This document shows, in pieces, positions 1-6,027 of a DNA stretch of 7,282 bases. The position numbers were made by a program, and so were the translations under genes. Positions within the stretch are counted from its first letter, which is position 1. The number at the start of each line of letters is the position of its first letter. The stretch covers positions 1 through 7,282 of the forward strand of contig CAJWTF010000169.1 in assembly GCA_913046825.1 (NCBI GenBank), read 5' to 3'. The notes beneath the pieces are model-generated. The model was not told where the DNA came from and searched no databases. It saw only the letters and a list, made by a program, of their open reading frames with translations. The DNA is from an uncultured Rickettsiales bacterium (GTDB taxonomy: Bacteria > Pseudomonadota > Alphaproteobacteria > UBA8366).

Positions 1-441
1 ATATACGCTCCCACCGGGCTTCAAAAGTGTGGCACAAGCCCCGACCACTGCATCTGGCGCTGGGACGTGTTCTAGTACTTCTAAGCAAGTAATTATGTCA
101 AATTTTTCAGAGTATTAGGACGCATAGTTTTCCGCTGTCGAGAGTTGATAATTTATTTTTAGCCCCGATTCACAGCTGTGTTTTTTTGCTATATCTAATG
201 CGGCTTGCGCAATATCAATGCCAGTAACACTACCACCACGTCTAGCAAGAGCCTCTGATAAGATTCCTCCTCCGCACCCCACATCCAAAATTTGACTACC
301 TGCTATGGGAGACATTTGGTCAATCCAGTTGGTCCGCAAAGGATTTATTTTATGCAGAGATTGGAAATCACCGTTATGATGCCACCATTCGCTGGTAGTC
401 GAGTTAAATTTATTTAATTCGGACAAGTCGATGTTATTCAT
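1..441 (-). pseudogene. ubiG: UbiG-like SAM-dependent 3-O-methyltransferase of ubiquinone biosynthesis, N-terminal part, interrupted by an in-frame stop
   Basis: UbiG carries out the two O-methylation steps of ubiquinone synthesis with S-adenosylmethionine. The start at 441 gives the usual UbiG opening: a short polar stretch, then WWHHNG (residues 19-24) and LHKINPLR (29-36). Next come the SAM-binding glycine motif ILDVGCGGG (51-59) and the acidic strand-2 motif VTGID (72-76). Residue 109 is TAA (115-117), but the same frame continues without a shift into [18 protein letters not shown] and LLKPGG, both typical of UbiG, up to the left edge. About 147 codons of an expected 240-250 are visible. 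The family call is firm. Whether the stop is a true nonsense mutation (for example CAA to TAA) or a sequencing error cannot be told here. No clear Shine-Dalgarno precedes the ATG. Confidence 0.88.
115..117 (-). other. In-frame TAA inside ubiG
   Basis: Reading the minus strand, the codons around this point are GCG TCC TAA TAC TCT GAA. The reading frame on both sides is the same and both sides encode UbiG-like sequence, so this is a point nonsense change and not a frameshift. A single C-to-T change from CAA (Gln) would produce it. An alternative genetic code is unlikely because mgsC in this window ends normally at TAA. Confidence 0.85.
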
Positions 442-500
442 TGATCTGCTAAACTCTGAGCCACATTTTTATCTCTAATCATCGTGAATTACTTTGTGAC
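442..500. other. Junction between the ubiG block and the truncated bicupin gene
   Basis: Bicupin-like sequence stops making sense after the residues KDWSQ, around position 497. The frame then adds a few unrelated residues and ends at TGA (479-481). About 40 bases later ubiG begins. The ubiG block (1-480) is about 43% GC by count, while the bicupin gene is close to 60% in the stretch counted (841-900). No insertion-sequence end, inverted repeat or tRNA was recognised here. The break may be a genomic rearrangement or an assembly join. Confidence 0.55.
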
Positions 501-1302
501 CAATCCTTGCGTTTGCCGTCGACCATCGAATAGCAACCTTCTCCGCTCACGACTAAGGAGACGGCAACAGAATTATGCCGGTGTGGCCGTTGAACTGCAC
601 CGCCGGGCAATGAGTTCATGGCGAGCGTCAATGTCGGCAAGACGTTGTGGTTGGCTTCCTGTTGCTCGGAAGACAACACAATGGCGTAACCCGGAAGTTC
701 ATTTTCTTCCGCATGTTCGTAGAGATAATCGATCTGTCCTTTGATATCCTCCGCCGTGAAATGCACGACCTCAGTCGGCGCGTCGCCTCGGGCAGGGGGC
801 TGCAATCCCTCGAAGGCGACTTGGGGTTCGTTGCTTACAATCCATAGCACCGCATCTTCGTCGCCCGCTTGATGGTTTTGCACGGTGCCGCCGCGAAACA
901 GCATAATGTCTCCGGGCTTCCAAGTGATCTCTTCGCCATTGCACTCCGTCACGCCGTCGCCCTGGATTACATAGGCGATGATACCACTGGCCCGCGGTTC
1001 CATTGTGAGGCTTTCTCGGCCCGGATGTGGGCATAGCTCGCCAGTACCAACGCCGAGGTCGCCGGGAAGGCGCATTCAAGTTGCTCGGAGATATCGCAGT
1101 CGATGACGCCGGTATCCGTTTCCGGGTTCAACGCCGTGGCAGGTTCGTCAACGAACGCCATGTCGGGAACTTCCGGCAGTTTGACGTCGAAGGCATTGCC
1201 GGAGTTAAAGAACCGAGCGCGGCTCTGCGCCGCCGTTTCCGGTGCGGCCGGATGCTGCGCCGGCATTTCCGAGACGCTAGGTGTGTGGGCGGTGTCAGAC
1301 AT
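479..1302 (-). pseudogene. Bicupin (gentisate 1,2-dioxygenase-like), frameshifted and 3' truncated
   Basis: The gene starts at ATG 1300-1302 behind a strong GAGGAG. The first 95 residues read in one frame up to HIRA. From 1015 the homologous reading continues in another frame as ESLTMEPRASGIIAYVIQG, so one base is missing near 1013-1020. Restoring it gives about 274 residues with two cupin barrels: an N-terminal one (roughly residues 75-165) lacking the HxH metal motif, and a C-terminal one with PHRH (HxH) followed by SGEGCYSMVDGKRKDW. The layout resembles gentisate dioxygenase-type bicupins, which use Fe(II) to open aromatic rings, but the substrate cannot be inferred. The sequence ends about 45-50 residues early at the junction near 497. 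It lies 48 bases downstream of the GGT-family gene on the same strand, so the two probably formed an operon. As written, the gene cannot make a complete protein. Confidence 0.78.
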
Positions 1303-1308
1303 ATTGGT

Positions 1309-1314
1309 CTCCTC
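1309..1314 (-). promoter_or_regulatory. Ribosome binding site of the bicupin gene
   Basis: GAGGAG on the minus strand lies six bases before the ATG at 1300-1302. It fixes the start of the bicupin gene and shows that the frame-A N-terminus, not the ORF beginning inside the second frame, is the real beginning. Confidence 0.75.
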
Positions 1315-1350
1315 ACAACATGAATAGAAATAGATAGGGCGATCCGGCGT

Positions 1351-2961
1351 CTAGACTGCTATTGCCATACCGTCGGTCGCGGGGTCGGCGCCTCCATCCC
1401 ACTTGCCGTCGACGATGCGAATCGCATGAACCCAGGCGAAAGTGTAGCTGACCGGGTGGCGCACGACGGGGTAGCCCTGTGCCCGAAGGTCCCATTCGGC
1501 GGAGCGCAAGATACGGTTGGAGATTTCGATGTTGTTGGATGTGGCCGCAATTCGCGGTGCCGACACCGCTTCTTGAGCGTTCATATCGAAATCCAGCACG
1601 TTGAGCATGACCTGCAGATTGCCCATCGTGATATAGGTCGCCCCTGGTGCGCCCAGCACGAGAAATGGCTTGTCGTCTTTGAAAACGATTGTCGGAGAGA
1701 CGGCGGTGAAGCGCGCCTTACCAGGGGCCAACGATCCAGAGCGACCGGGGCGGGGGTCGAATACCGTCATCGCGCCGTTATACATAAAGCCAAGCCCGTC
1801 GGTAACGACGCCTGACGGTTGGCCGAGCGTGTGAGTCATGGTCACACAATTGCCGTGCTCATCCATGACGGTGACTTGGGTGGTGTTCTTGCTTTCTTGA
1901 CCACCATTATTGAGACGCGCGACATCTGCCTTCTCACCGCGCTTGATCTTTTCCGCCATTCGCGCCGCGTATTCCTTTGACGTTAGCTCAATCACGGGAA
2001 CGTCGCAGAAGCGCGGATCACCGACCTTGTTATCTTTGTCGATAGTGGCGATCTTCATGGCTTCGGCCACCACACTGATATATTCGGGCGAGTTGTGACC
2101 CATGGCTTGGAGGTCAAAGTTTTCCAAGATGTTCAACATCTCGATCAGCATAATGCCGCCGCCGGGCGGATGATTGGTTGAGAAGCGATATCCCCGATAT
2201 TCACCCCAGAGCGGTTCGTTTTCTTCCGGCTCGCAATTTGTCAGATCCTCGTGAGTAATCAGGCCGCCATTGGCCTCCATATCGGCAACGATCTTGTTAG
2301 CTATTTCGCCTTGATAGAAATCTTCGATCCCGTGTTCAGCGATCCGCCGCAGGGTCCGACCCATATCCGAATTGCGCAAGGTGTCGCCGACACCGAGGAC
2401 CGAGCCGTCTTCGCGACAGTAGATTTTTCGCGTCGCGGGTAATTTGTTCACCATGGAAATGTTAGCGTCTCGGCCTGCGACCGATGGCATATTCCAGAAC
2501 GCGCTCATATGTGGGCGAATCATGACGCCATCTTCGCAATAAGCGATGGCCGGTTGTATCAGTTCCGCGATGGATTTTGTGCCATAGCGCGACAGGACTT
2601 CGCCGAAGGTTGCCAAGGTGCGCGGCGTGGTGATGGCACCGTATCCGAATTCGTTGACGCGGCCCTTTAGAATAAAACCCCATCCGTCGAGCGCTTCATG
2701 TTCGATCAGATGCTCCCACATATCCGCCTTGGTCGCGAGAGGTGACCGGCCATGAAAGTCGAATGTGGTGTGAACGCCGAGCGAAGGCAGATAGAGCTGA
2801 ATATTGCCAAATCCGGCGATGCCGCACATTTGGGGATCGACGGCGGTCTGCACGATGGCGCAGGCGATCGCCGCGTCGACCGCGTTACCGCCTGCTTTGA
2901 AGACCTCAATACCCGCTTCGACCGCTTCCGGCTGCGGGGCGGATATCATTCCATGGGTCAT
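1351..2961 (-). CDS. ggt: Gamma-glutamyltransferase-family Ntn-hydrolase proenzyme, cytoplasmic, with atypical substrate pocket
   Basis: This 536-residue protein is a self-cleaving Ntn-hydrolase of the GGT family. The opening GMISAPQPEAVEAG and GGNAVDAA (residues 24-31) are family hallmarks. The predicted cut is Asn359-Thr360, giving subunits of about 359 and 177 residues, with Thr360 as nucleophile and Thr378 matching E. coli Thr409. VSPTIVFKDD and GAPG (437-440) form the oxyanion region. Against E. coli GGT, the gamma-glutamyl ligands Arg114, Asn411, Gln430, Asp433, Ser462 and Ser463 align with His70, Gly380, Ala397, Val400, Thr419 and Ala420. The lid loop appears about ten residues shorter. 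True gamma-glutamyl activity is therefore doubtful; another amide may be the substrate. There is no signal peptide, and extending upstream only adds PLFAISEGKFAH before a stop, so the enzyme is probably cytoplasmic. The start ATG has AGGGAA ten bases upstream. The gene is divergent from mgsA and precedes the bicupin. Confidence 0.88.
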   Translation of the reverse strand: MTHGMISAPQPEAVEAGIEVFKAGGNAVDAAIACAIVQTAVDPQMCGIAGFGNIQLYLPSLGVHTTFDFHGRSPLATKADMWEHLIEHEALDGWGFILKGRVNEFGYGAITTPRTLATFGEVLSRYGTKSIAELIQPAIAYCEDGVMIRPHMSAFWNMPSVAGRDANISMVNKLPATRKIYCREDGSVLGVGDTLRNSDMGRTLRRIAEHGIEDFYQGEIANKIVADMEANGGLITHEDLTNCEPEENEPLWGEYRGYRFSTNHPPGGGIMLIEMLNILENFDLQAMGHNSPEYISVVAEAMKIATIDKDNKVGDPRFCDVPVIELTSKEYAARMAEKIKRGEKADVARLNNGGQESKNTTQVTVMDEHGNCVTMTHTLGQPSGVVTDGLGFMYNGAMTVFDPRPGRSGSLAPGKARFTAVSPTIVFKDDKPFLVLGAPGATYITMGNLQVMLNVLDFDMNAQEAVSAPRIAATSNNIEISNRILRSAEWDLRAQGYPVVRHPVSYTFAWVHAIRIVDGKWDGGADPATDGMAIAV

Positions 2962-3083
2962 ATGTGCGAATTTCCCTTCGCTAATGGCGAATAACGGTCA
3001 GGGGCATAATTACCTTTCGAACGGGCGAATTCCAAAAGATAATGCAGCTCGTTGTTTCTCCGGAATTGCTTTGGATAATTTAT
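2962..3083. promoter_or_regulatory. Divergent intergenic control region between the GGT-family gene and mgsA
   Basis: These 122 bases hold the start signals of two divergent transcripts. Half-sites cluster here: GCGAA at 2966-2970, TTCGC at 2977-2981, GCGAA at 2987-2991, then TTCGA at 3016-3020 and GCGAA at 3025-3029. They form inverted pairs with spacers of 6, 5 and 4 bases, and GCGAAT itself occurs three times (2966, 2987, 3025). The first group overlaps the leader and ribosome site of the GGT-family gene. This looks like an operator for a dimeric regulator, but no regulator gene is in the window and the assignment is inference. Confidence 0.45.
3015..3043 (+). promoter_or_regulatory. Candidate sigma70-type promoter for the mgs operon
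   Basis: TTTCGA (3015-3020) and GATAAT (3038-3043) are separated by 17 bases. The -10 element is good and the -35 element is weak. Transcription would begin near 3050, leaving a leader of roughly 35 bases before the mgsA ATG. The -35 element overlaps the right-hand TTCGA/GCGAA half-site pair, so a bound regulator could block or help polymerase. Confidence 0.3.
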
Positions 3084-3983
3084 ATGTGTGGCATTGTTGG
3101 CCTCTATCTTAAAAACCCTGAAATTCGTGATCGGCTCGGTGCCTACTTTTCACCCATGCTGGAACAAATGTCGGATCGCGGTCCGGATAGCGCTGGTGTC
3201 GCTATATATCGAGACGAGATATCAACATCGGCCAAAGTTACATTGTACGATAACGACCCTGATTTTGATTGGTCGGCTGTTGCCACTGAAGCCACGGGTG
3301 ACCTTGGTGTCGATATCTCGGCGGAGCGCATATCTAATCATGCGATTTTGAGCGGAGAGATTGCGTCCGCCAAATTGCGTCGATGGGTCGAGGAGAATAA
3401 GCCGGCCATCCGCGTTATGAGCTCGGGCAATAATCTCGAAATTTATAAAGAGGTCGGATTGCCCGTCGACGTTCTGACGCGCTTTGGTATTCCGCAAGTC
3501 AGCGGGAGCCATGCAATCGGCCATACTCGTATGGCGACGGAAAGCGCGGTCACGACGGAAGGCGCGCATCCATTCAATACCGGTGACGATTTATGCTTGG
3601 TACATAATGGCTCACTGTCCAATCACCATCGATTGCGTGATTGGTTGCGTGAGCATGCGGATTTCAAATTCCAAACTGAGAATGACAGCGAGGTTGCAGC
3701 CGCCTATCTGACCTGGCGTCTTGGCCAAGGTGCCACGATCGCGGAAGCTTTGGAGACCGCACTTCATGATCTTGATGGCTTCTACACATTTGCAGTCGGT
3801 ACCCATGACGGATTTTCGGTATTGCGAGATCCAATTGCTTGCAAACCTGCGGTAATGGCGGAGACGGAGGATTGGGTGGCGATGGCGTCAGAATTTCGAG
3901 CCTTGGCGCAAATGCCCGGAGTGGACGATGCGCGTGTTTGGGAGCCCGAACCGGCGACCGTCTATAGCTGGGGGCAAGCCTGA
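3084..3983 (+). CDS. mgsA: N-methylglutamate synthase subunit A, class II glutamine amidotransferase domain (MgsA/GlxB)
   Basis: This 299-residue protein is a stand-alone class II (Ntn) glutamine amidotransferase domain like the N-terminal part of glutamate synthase. In the NMG pathway it is thought to cleave gamma-glutamylmethylamide and pass methylamine to the synthase barrel. The start is set at 3084 because it yields MCGIVG, which puts the nucleophile Cys2 at the N-terminus after Met removal; the upstream ATG at 3042 would bury it. Other active-site motifs are RGPDSAG (residues 32-38), GHTRMA (146-151, Arg149), HPFN (162-165), HNGSLSN (174-180, Asn175-Gly176) and NDSE (200-203, Asp201). 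DGFYTFAV and RDPIACKP are conserved structural motifs. A segment at about 45-140 separates the two halves of the domain, as in GltB-type enzymes. The Shine-Dalgarno is weak. It is the first gene of the operon, four bases ahead of mgsB. Confidence 0.87.
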   Translation: MCGIVGLYLKNPEIRDRLGAYFSPMLEQMSDRGPDSAGVAIYRDEISTSAKVTLYDNDPDFDWSAVATEATGDLGVDISAERISNHAILSGEIASAKLRRWVEENKPAIRVMSSGNNLEIYKEVGLPVDVLTRFGIPQVSGSHAIGHTRMATESAVTTEGAHPFNTGDDLCLVHNGSLSNHHRLRDWLREHADFKFQTENDSEVAAAYLTWRLGQGATIAEALETALHDLDGFYTFAVGTHDGFSVLRDPIACKPAVMAETEDWVAMASEFRALAQMPGVDDARVWEPEPATVYSWGQA

Positions 3984-3987
3984 AACA

Positions 3988-4671
3988 ATGGAAGCGATTG
4001 ATCTGAACTCAGTCCCGGTAAGAGAGCTGAATAAACGCCTGCAAATGCGCGACGGTGTCGCTAGTGAGAAGGAATTCCAGGTCCTCCATCCGGACGGTCG
4101 TCACGCTCTCTCGGTTGGTCTCACTCATCCCATCGACGTGACGATTGACGGGCATACTGGGTATTACTGCGGCGGTATGAACCAGGAAGCTAAGATCACC
4201 GTGAACGGCAACGTCGGCACCGGTGTCGCCGAAAATATGATGTCCGGGTGCGTGCGAGTGAAGGGCGATGCGAGCCAATCGGCCGGCGCGACCGCTCATG
4301 GCGGCTTGCTGGTGATTGAGGGCGATGCCAGTGCCCGCTGCGCGATATCCTTGAAGGGCGGTGATGTGGTAGTCTGTGGTTCAGTCGGTCACATGGCGGC
4401 ATTTATGGCGCAAGCAGGCCGGTTGGTCGTGCTTGGGGATGTCGGCGACGACTTGGGCGATTCTCTCTATGAAGCGGATATCTATGTCGGCGGAACCGTC
4501 GCCAGTCTCGGTGCGGATTGTGAAGAGAAAGAGATGACTTCCGATTGCCGTGGAGAACTTGAGAAGCTTTTGGCGGAAGCGGGTTTGACGGCTGACGCTA
4601 TCAAGTTTCGGCGCTACGGATCGGCCAAAAAACTCTACCATTTTAACATCGACAATGCCGGCGACTATTAG
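3988..4671 (+). CDS. mgsB: N-methylglutamate synthase subunit B, GXGXG beta-helix domain (MgsB/GlxC)
   Basis: This 227-residue protein matches the C-terminal right-handed beta-helix domain of glutamate synthase large subunit, encoded as a separate gene. It is structural: it packs against the amidotransferase and FMN barrels and supports the channel between them. The repeated glycine pattern is clear: GGMNQEAKITVNGNVGTGVAENM (two parts, residues 62-84), SGCVRVKGDAS (86-96), GGLLVIEGDAS (105-115), GGDVVVCGSVG (124-134) and AGRLVVLGDVGDDLG (143-157). No catalytic residues are expected. The start at 3988 was chosen because the reading frame before it overlaps mgsA and looks unlike the family; the gap to the mgsA stop is four bases, which suggests coupled translation. 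It is followed 12 bases later by mgsC. Naming as MgsB or GlxC depends on the true substrate of the complex. Confidence 0.86.
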   Translation: MEAIDLNSVPVRELNKRLQMRDGVASEKEFQVLHPDGRHALSVGLTHPIDVTIDGHTGYYCGGMNQEAKITVNGNVGTGVAENMMSGCVRVKGDASQSAGATAHGGLLVIEGDASARCAISLKGGDVVVCGSVGHMAAFMAQAGRLVVLGDVGDDLGDSLYEADIYVGGTVASLGADCEEKEMTSDCRGELEKLLAEAGLTADAIKFRRYGSAKKLYHFNIDNAGDY

Positions 4672-4673
4672 GC

Positions 4674-4677
4674 GGAG
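4674..4677 (+). promoter_or_regulatory. Ribosome binding site deciding the mgsC start
   Basis: GGAG lies three bases before GTG 4681 and six bases before ATG 4684. The spacing favours the ATG at 4684 over the GTG one codon upstream. The difference is a single residue. Confidence 0.6.
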
Positions 4678-4683
4678 AATGTG

Positions 4684-6000
4684 ATGAACGATCGAAACGA
4701 CGCGTCCGGCTCCGCGACTTATACGCCGAAGGTTATCGACGAAATTCACCGGGCTGCGCGCGAAGGTATCTACTCGATCAGAGGGGCCGGGGCCAAACGC
4801 TCGGTGCCGAATTTCGACGATTTGGTGTTTCTCGGCGCGTCGATGTCGCGCTATCCGTTGGAGGGATACCGGGAGCGGTGCGATACCAATGTCGTCATCG
4901 GCGCACGCTATGCCTCCAAACCGATTGAGCTCGATATACCGATTACTATCGCGGGCATGAGCTTCGGCGCCTTGGGGGCTAATGCGAAGCGCGCCCTCGG
5001 GTTGGGCGCGAGCGCCATGGGGACGAGTACGACCACCGGGGACGGTGGGATGACACAAGAGGAACGCGAAGCCTCGAAGACACTGGTCTACCAATATCTG
5101 CCGTCACGTTATGGCATGACACCGGACCAACTCCGCCAAGCGGATGCGATTGAAGTGGTCGTGGGGCAGGGTGCGAAGCCCGGTGGTGGTGGGATGTTGC
5201 TCGGCCAGAAAATCACCGACCGCGTGGCCGAGATGCGCACCTTGCCCGCTGGCATCGACCAGCGTAGCGCCTGCCGTCATCCGGATTGGACGGGGCCGGA
5301 CGATCTCGAGATTAAAATTCAGGAATTGCGCGAAATCACCAATTGGGAAAAGCCGATCTACGTGAAGGTCGGCGCGACCCGGACACGCTATGACGTTATG
5401 CTCGCGGTCAAGGCTGGAGCTGATGCCGTGGTGGTCGATGGGATGCAGGGCGGCACGGCGGCGACGCAGGATATCTTTATCGAGGATGTCGGCATCCCGA
5501 CATTACCGGCCGTGCGCCTCGCCGTAGAAGCGCTGCAAGAGCTCGACATGCATCGCAAGGTCCAACTGATCGTCTCCGGTGGTATTCGTACCGGCGGCGA
5601 CGTCGCCAAGGCATTGGCTTTGGGGGCGGATGCGGTTTCCATTGGTATGGCGGCGCTCATGGCGCTGAATTGTAACGCTCCTGTATTCGAGGATGATTAC
5701 GCGGCGCTCGGGACAAGGCCGGGCGAATGTCATATGTGCCACACCGGTCGGTGTCCCGTCGGCATCACCACGCAAGATGCGGAATTGGAAAAGCGACTAG
5801 ACCCGGAAGAGGGCGCTCGGCGGGTGCGAAACTATCTCTCGACCTTGACAATGGAGTGCCAAACCTTGGCGCGTGCGTGCGGTAAATCTCACGTCCACAA
5901 CCTCGAGCCGGAAGATATGGTGGCGCTGACGGTAGAGGCTGCCGCTATGGCACGGGTCCCCTTGGCGGGAACCGACTGGATACCGGGTGTTAATAAATAA
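4684..6000 (+). CDS. mgsC: N-methylglutamate synthase subunit C, FMN and Fe-S glutamate-synthase-like barrel (MgsC/GlxD)
   Basis: This 438-residue protein corresponds to the central FMN-binding (beta/alpha)8 domain of glutamate synthase. It would reductively combine methylamine (or ammonia) with 2-oxoglutarate. Family motifs are GMSFGALGANAKRALG (residues 91-106), TTTGDGGMTQEE (116-127), GQGAKPGGGGMLLGQK (161-176), PIYVKVGATR (224-233, catalytic-face lysine), DGMQGGTAA (252-260) and the phosphate-binding IVSGGIRTGGD (296-306). The iron-sulphur cysteines are C349, C352 and C357 in CHMCHTGRCPVGITTQ. This CX2CX4C spacing differs from CX5CX4C of classical GltB. A C-terminal tail ends in TDWIPG. 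Length agrees with GlxD-type proteins. It follows mgsB by 12 bases and precedes gmaS by 27. The electron donor is not visible here; no GltD-like NADPH subunit gene is in the window. Confidence 0.88.
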   Translation: MNDRNDASGSATYTPKVIDEIHRAAREGIYSIRGAGAKRSVPNFDDLVFLGASMSRYPLEGYRERCDTNVVIGARYASKPIELDIPITIAGMSFGALGANAKRALGLGASAMGTSTTTGDGGMTQEEREASKTLVYQYLPSRYGMTPDQLRQADAIEVVVGQGAKPGGGGMLLGQKITDRVAEMRTLPAGIDQRSACRHPDWTGPDDLEIKIQELREITNWEKPIYVKVGATRTRYDVMLAVKAGADAVVVDGMQGGTAATQDIFIEDVGIPTLPAVRLAVEALQELDMHRKVQLIVSGGIRTGGDVAKALALGADAVSIGMAALMALNCNAPVFEDDYAALGTRPGECHMCHTGRCPVGITTQDAELEKRLDPEEGARRVRNYLSTLTMECQTLARACGKSHVHNLEPEDMVALTVEAAAMARVPLAGTDWIPGVNK

Positions 6001-6013
6001 TACATAGCAATAC

Positions 6014-6020
6014 GGGGGAG
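6014..6020 (+). promoter_or_regulatory. Ribosome binding site of gmaS
   Basis: GGGGGAG seven bases before the ATG at 6028 is the strongest plus-strand ribosome site in the window. The 27-base gap after mgsC holds no hairpin or T-run, so read-through from mgsC is expected. Confidence 0.7.
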
Positions 6021-6027
6021 ATACAAA

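Noticed and set aside
1..441. Recoded stop or alternative genetic code in ubiG
   Set aside because: TAA is used as the normal stop of mgsC, and one suspicious codon in a partial gene is better explained by mutation or sequencing error.
1303..1350. Terminator between the GGT-family gene and the bicupin
   Set aside because: No stem-loop with a following T-run is visible in either direction; the gap holds only the bicupin ribosome site.
1426..1815. Plus-strand open frame of 129 codons opposite the GGT-family gene
   Set aside because: It lies over the conserved C-terminal half of the GGT-family protein and reads as an out-of-frame shadow.
3074..3079. GATAAT just before mgsA as a -10 element
   Set aside because: It ends five bases before the ATG, which would leave almost no leader; the GATAAT at 3038-3043 is better placed.
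3042..3083. Upstream ATG at 3042 giving a 313-residue MgsA
   Set aside because: It would put 14 residues before MCGIVG. Class II amidotransferases need the cysteine at the mature N-terminus, and the extra residues resemble nothing in the family.
4381..5094. Minus-strand open frame of 237 codons across mgsB and mgsC
   Set aside because: It is antisense to two well-supported genes, has arginine-rich low-meaning sequence and shows no recognisable motif.
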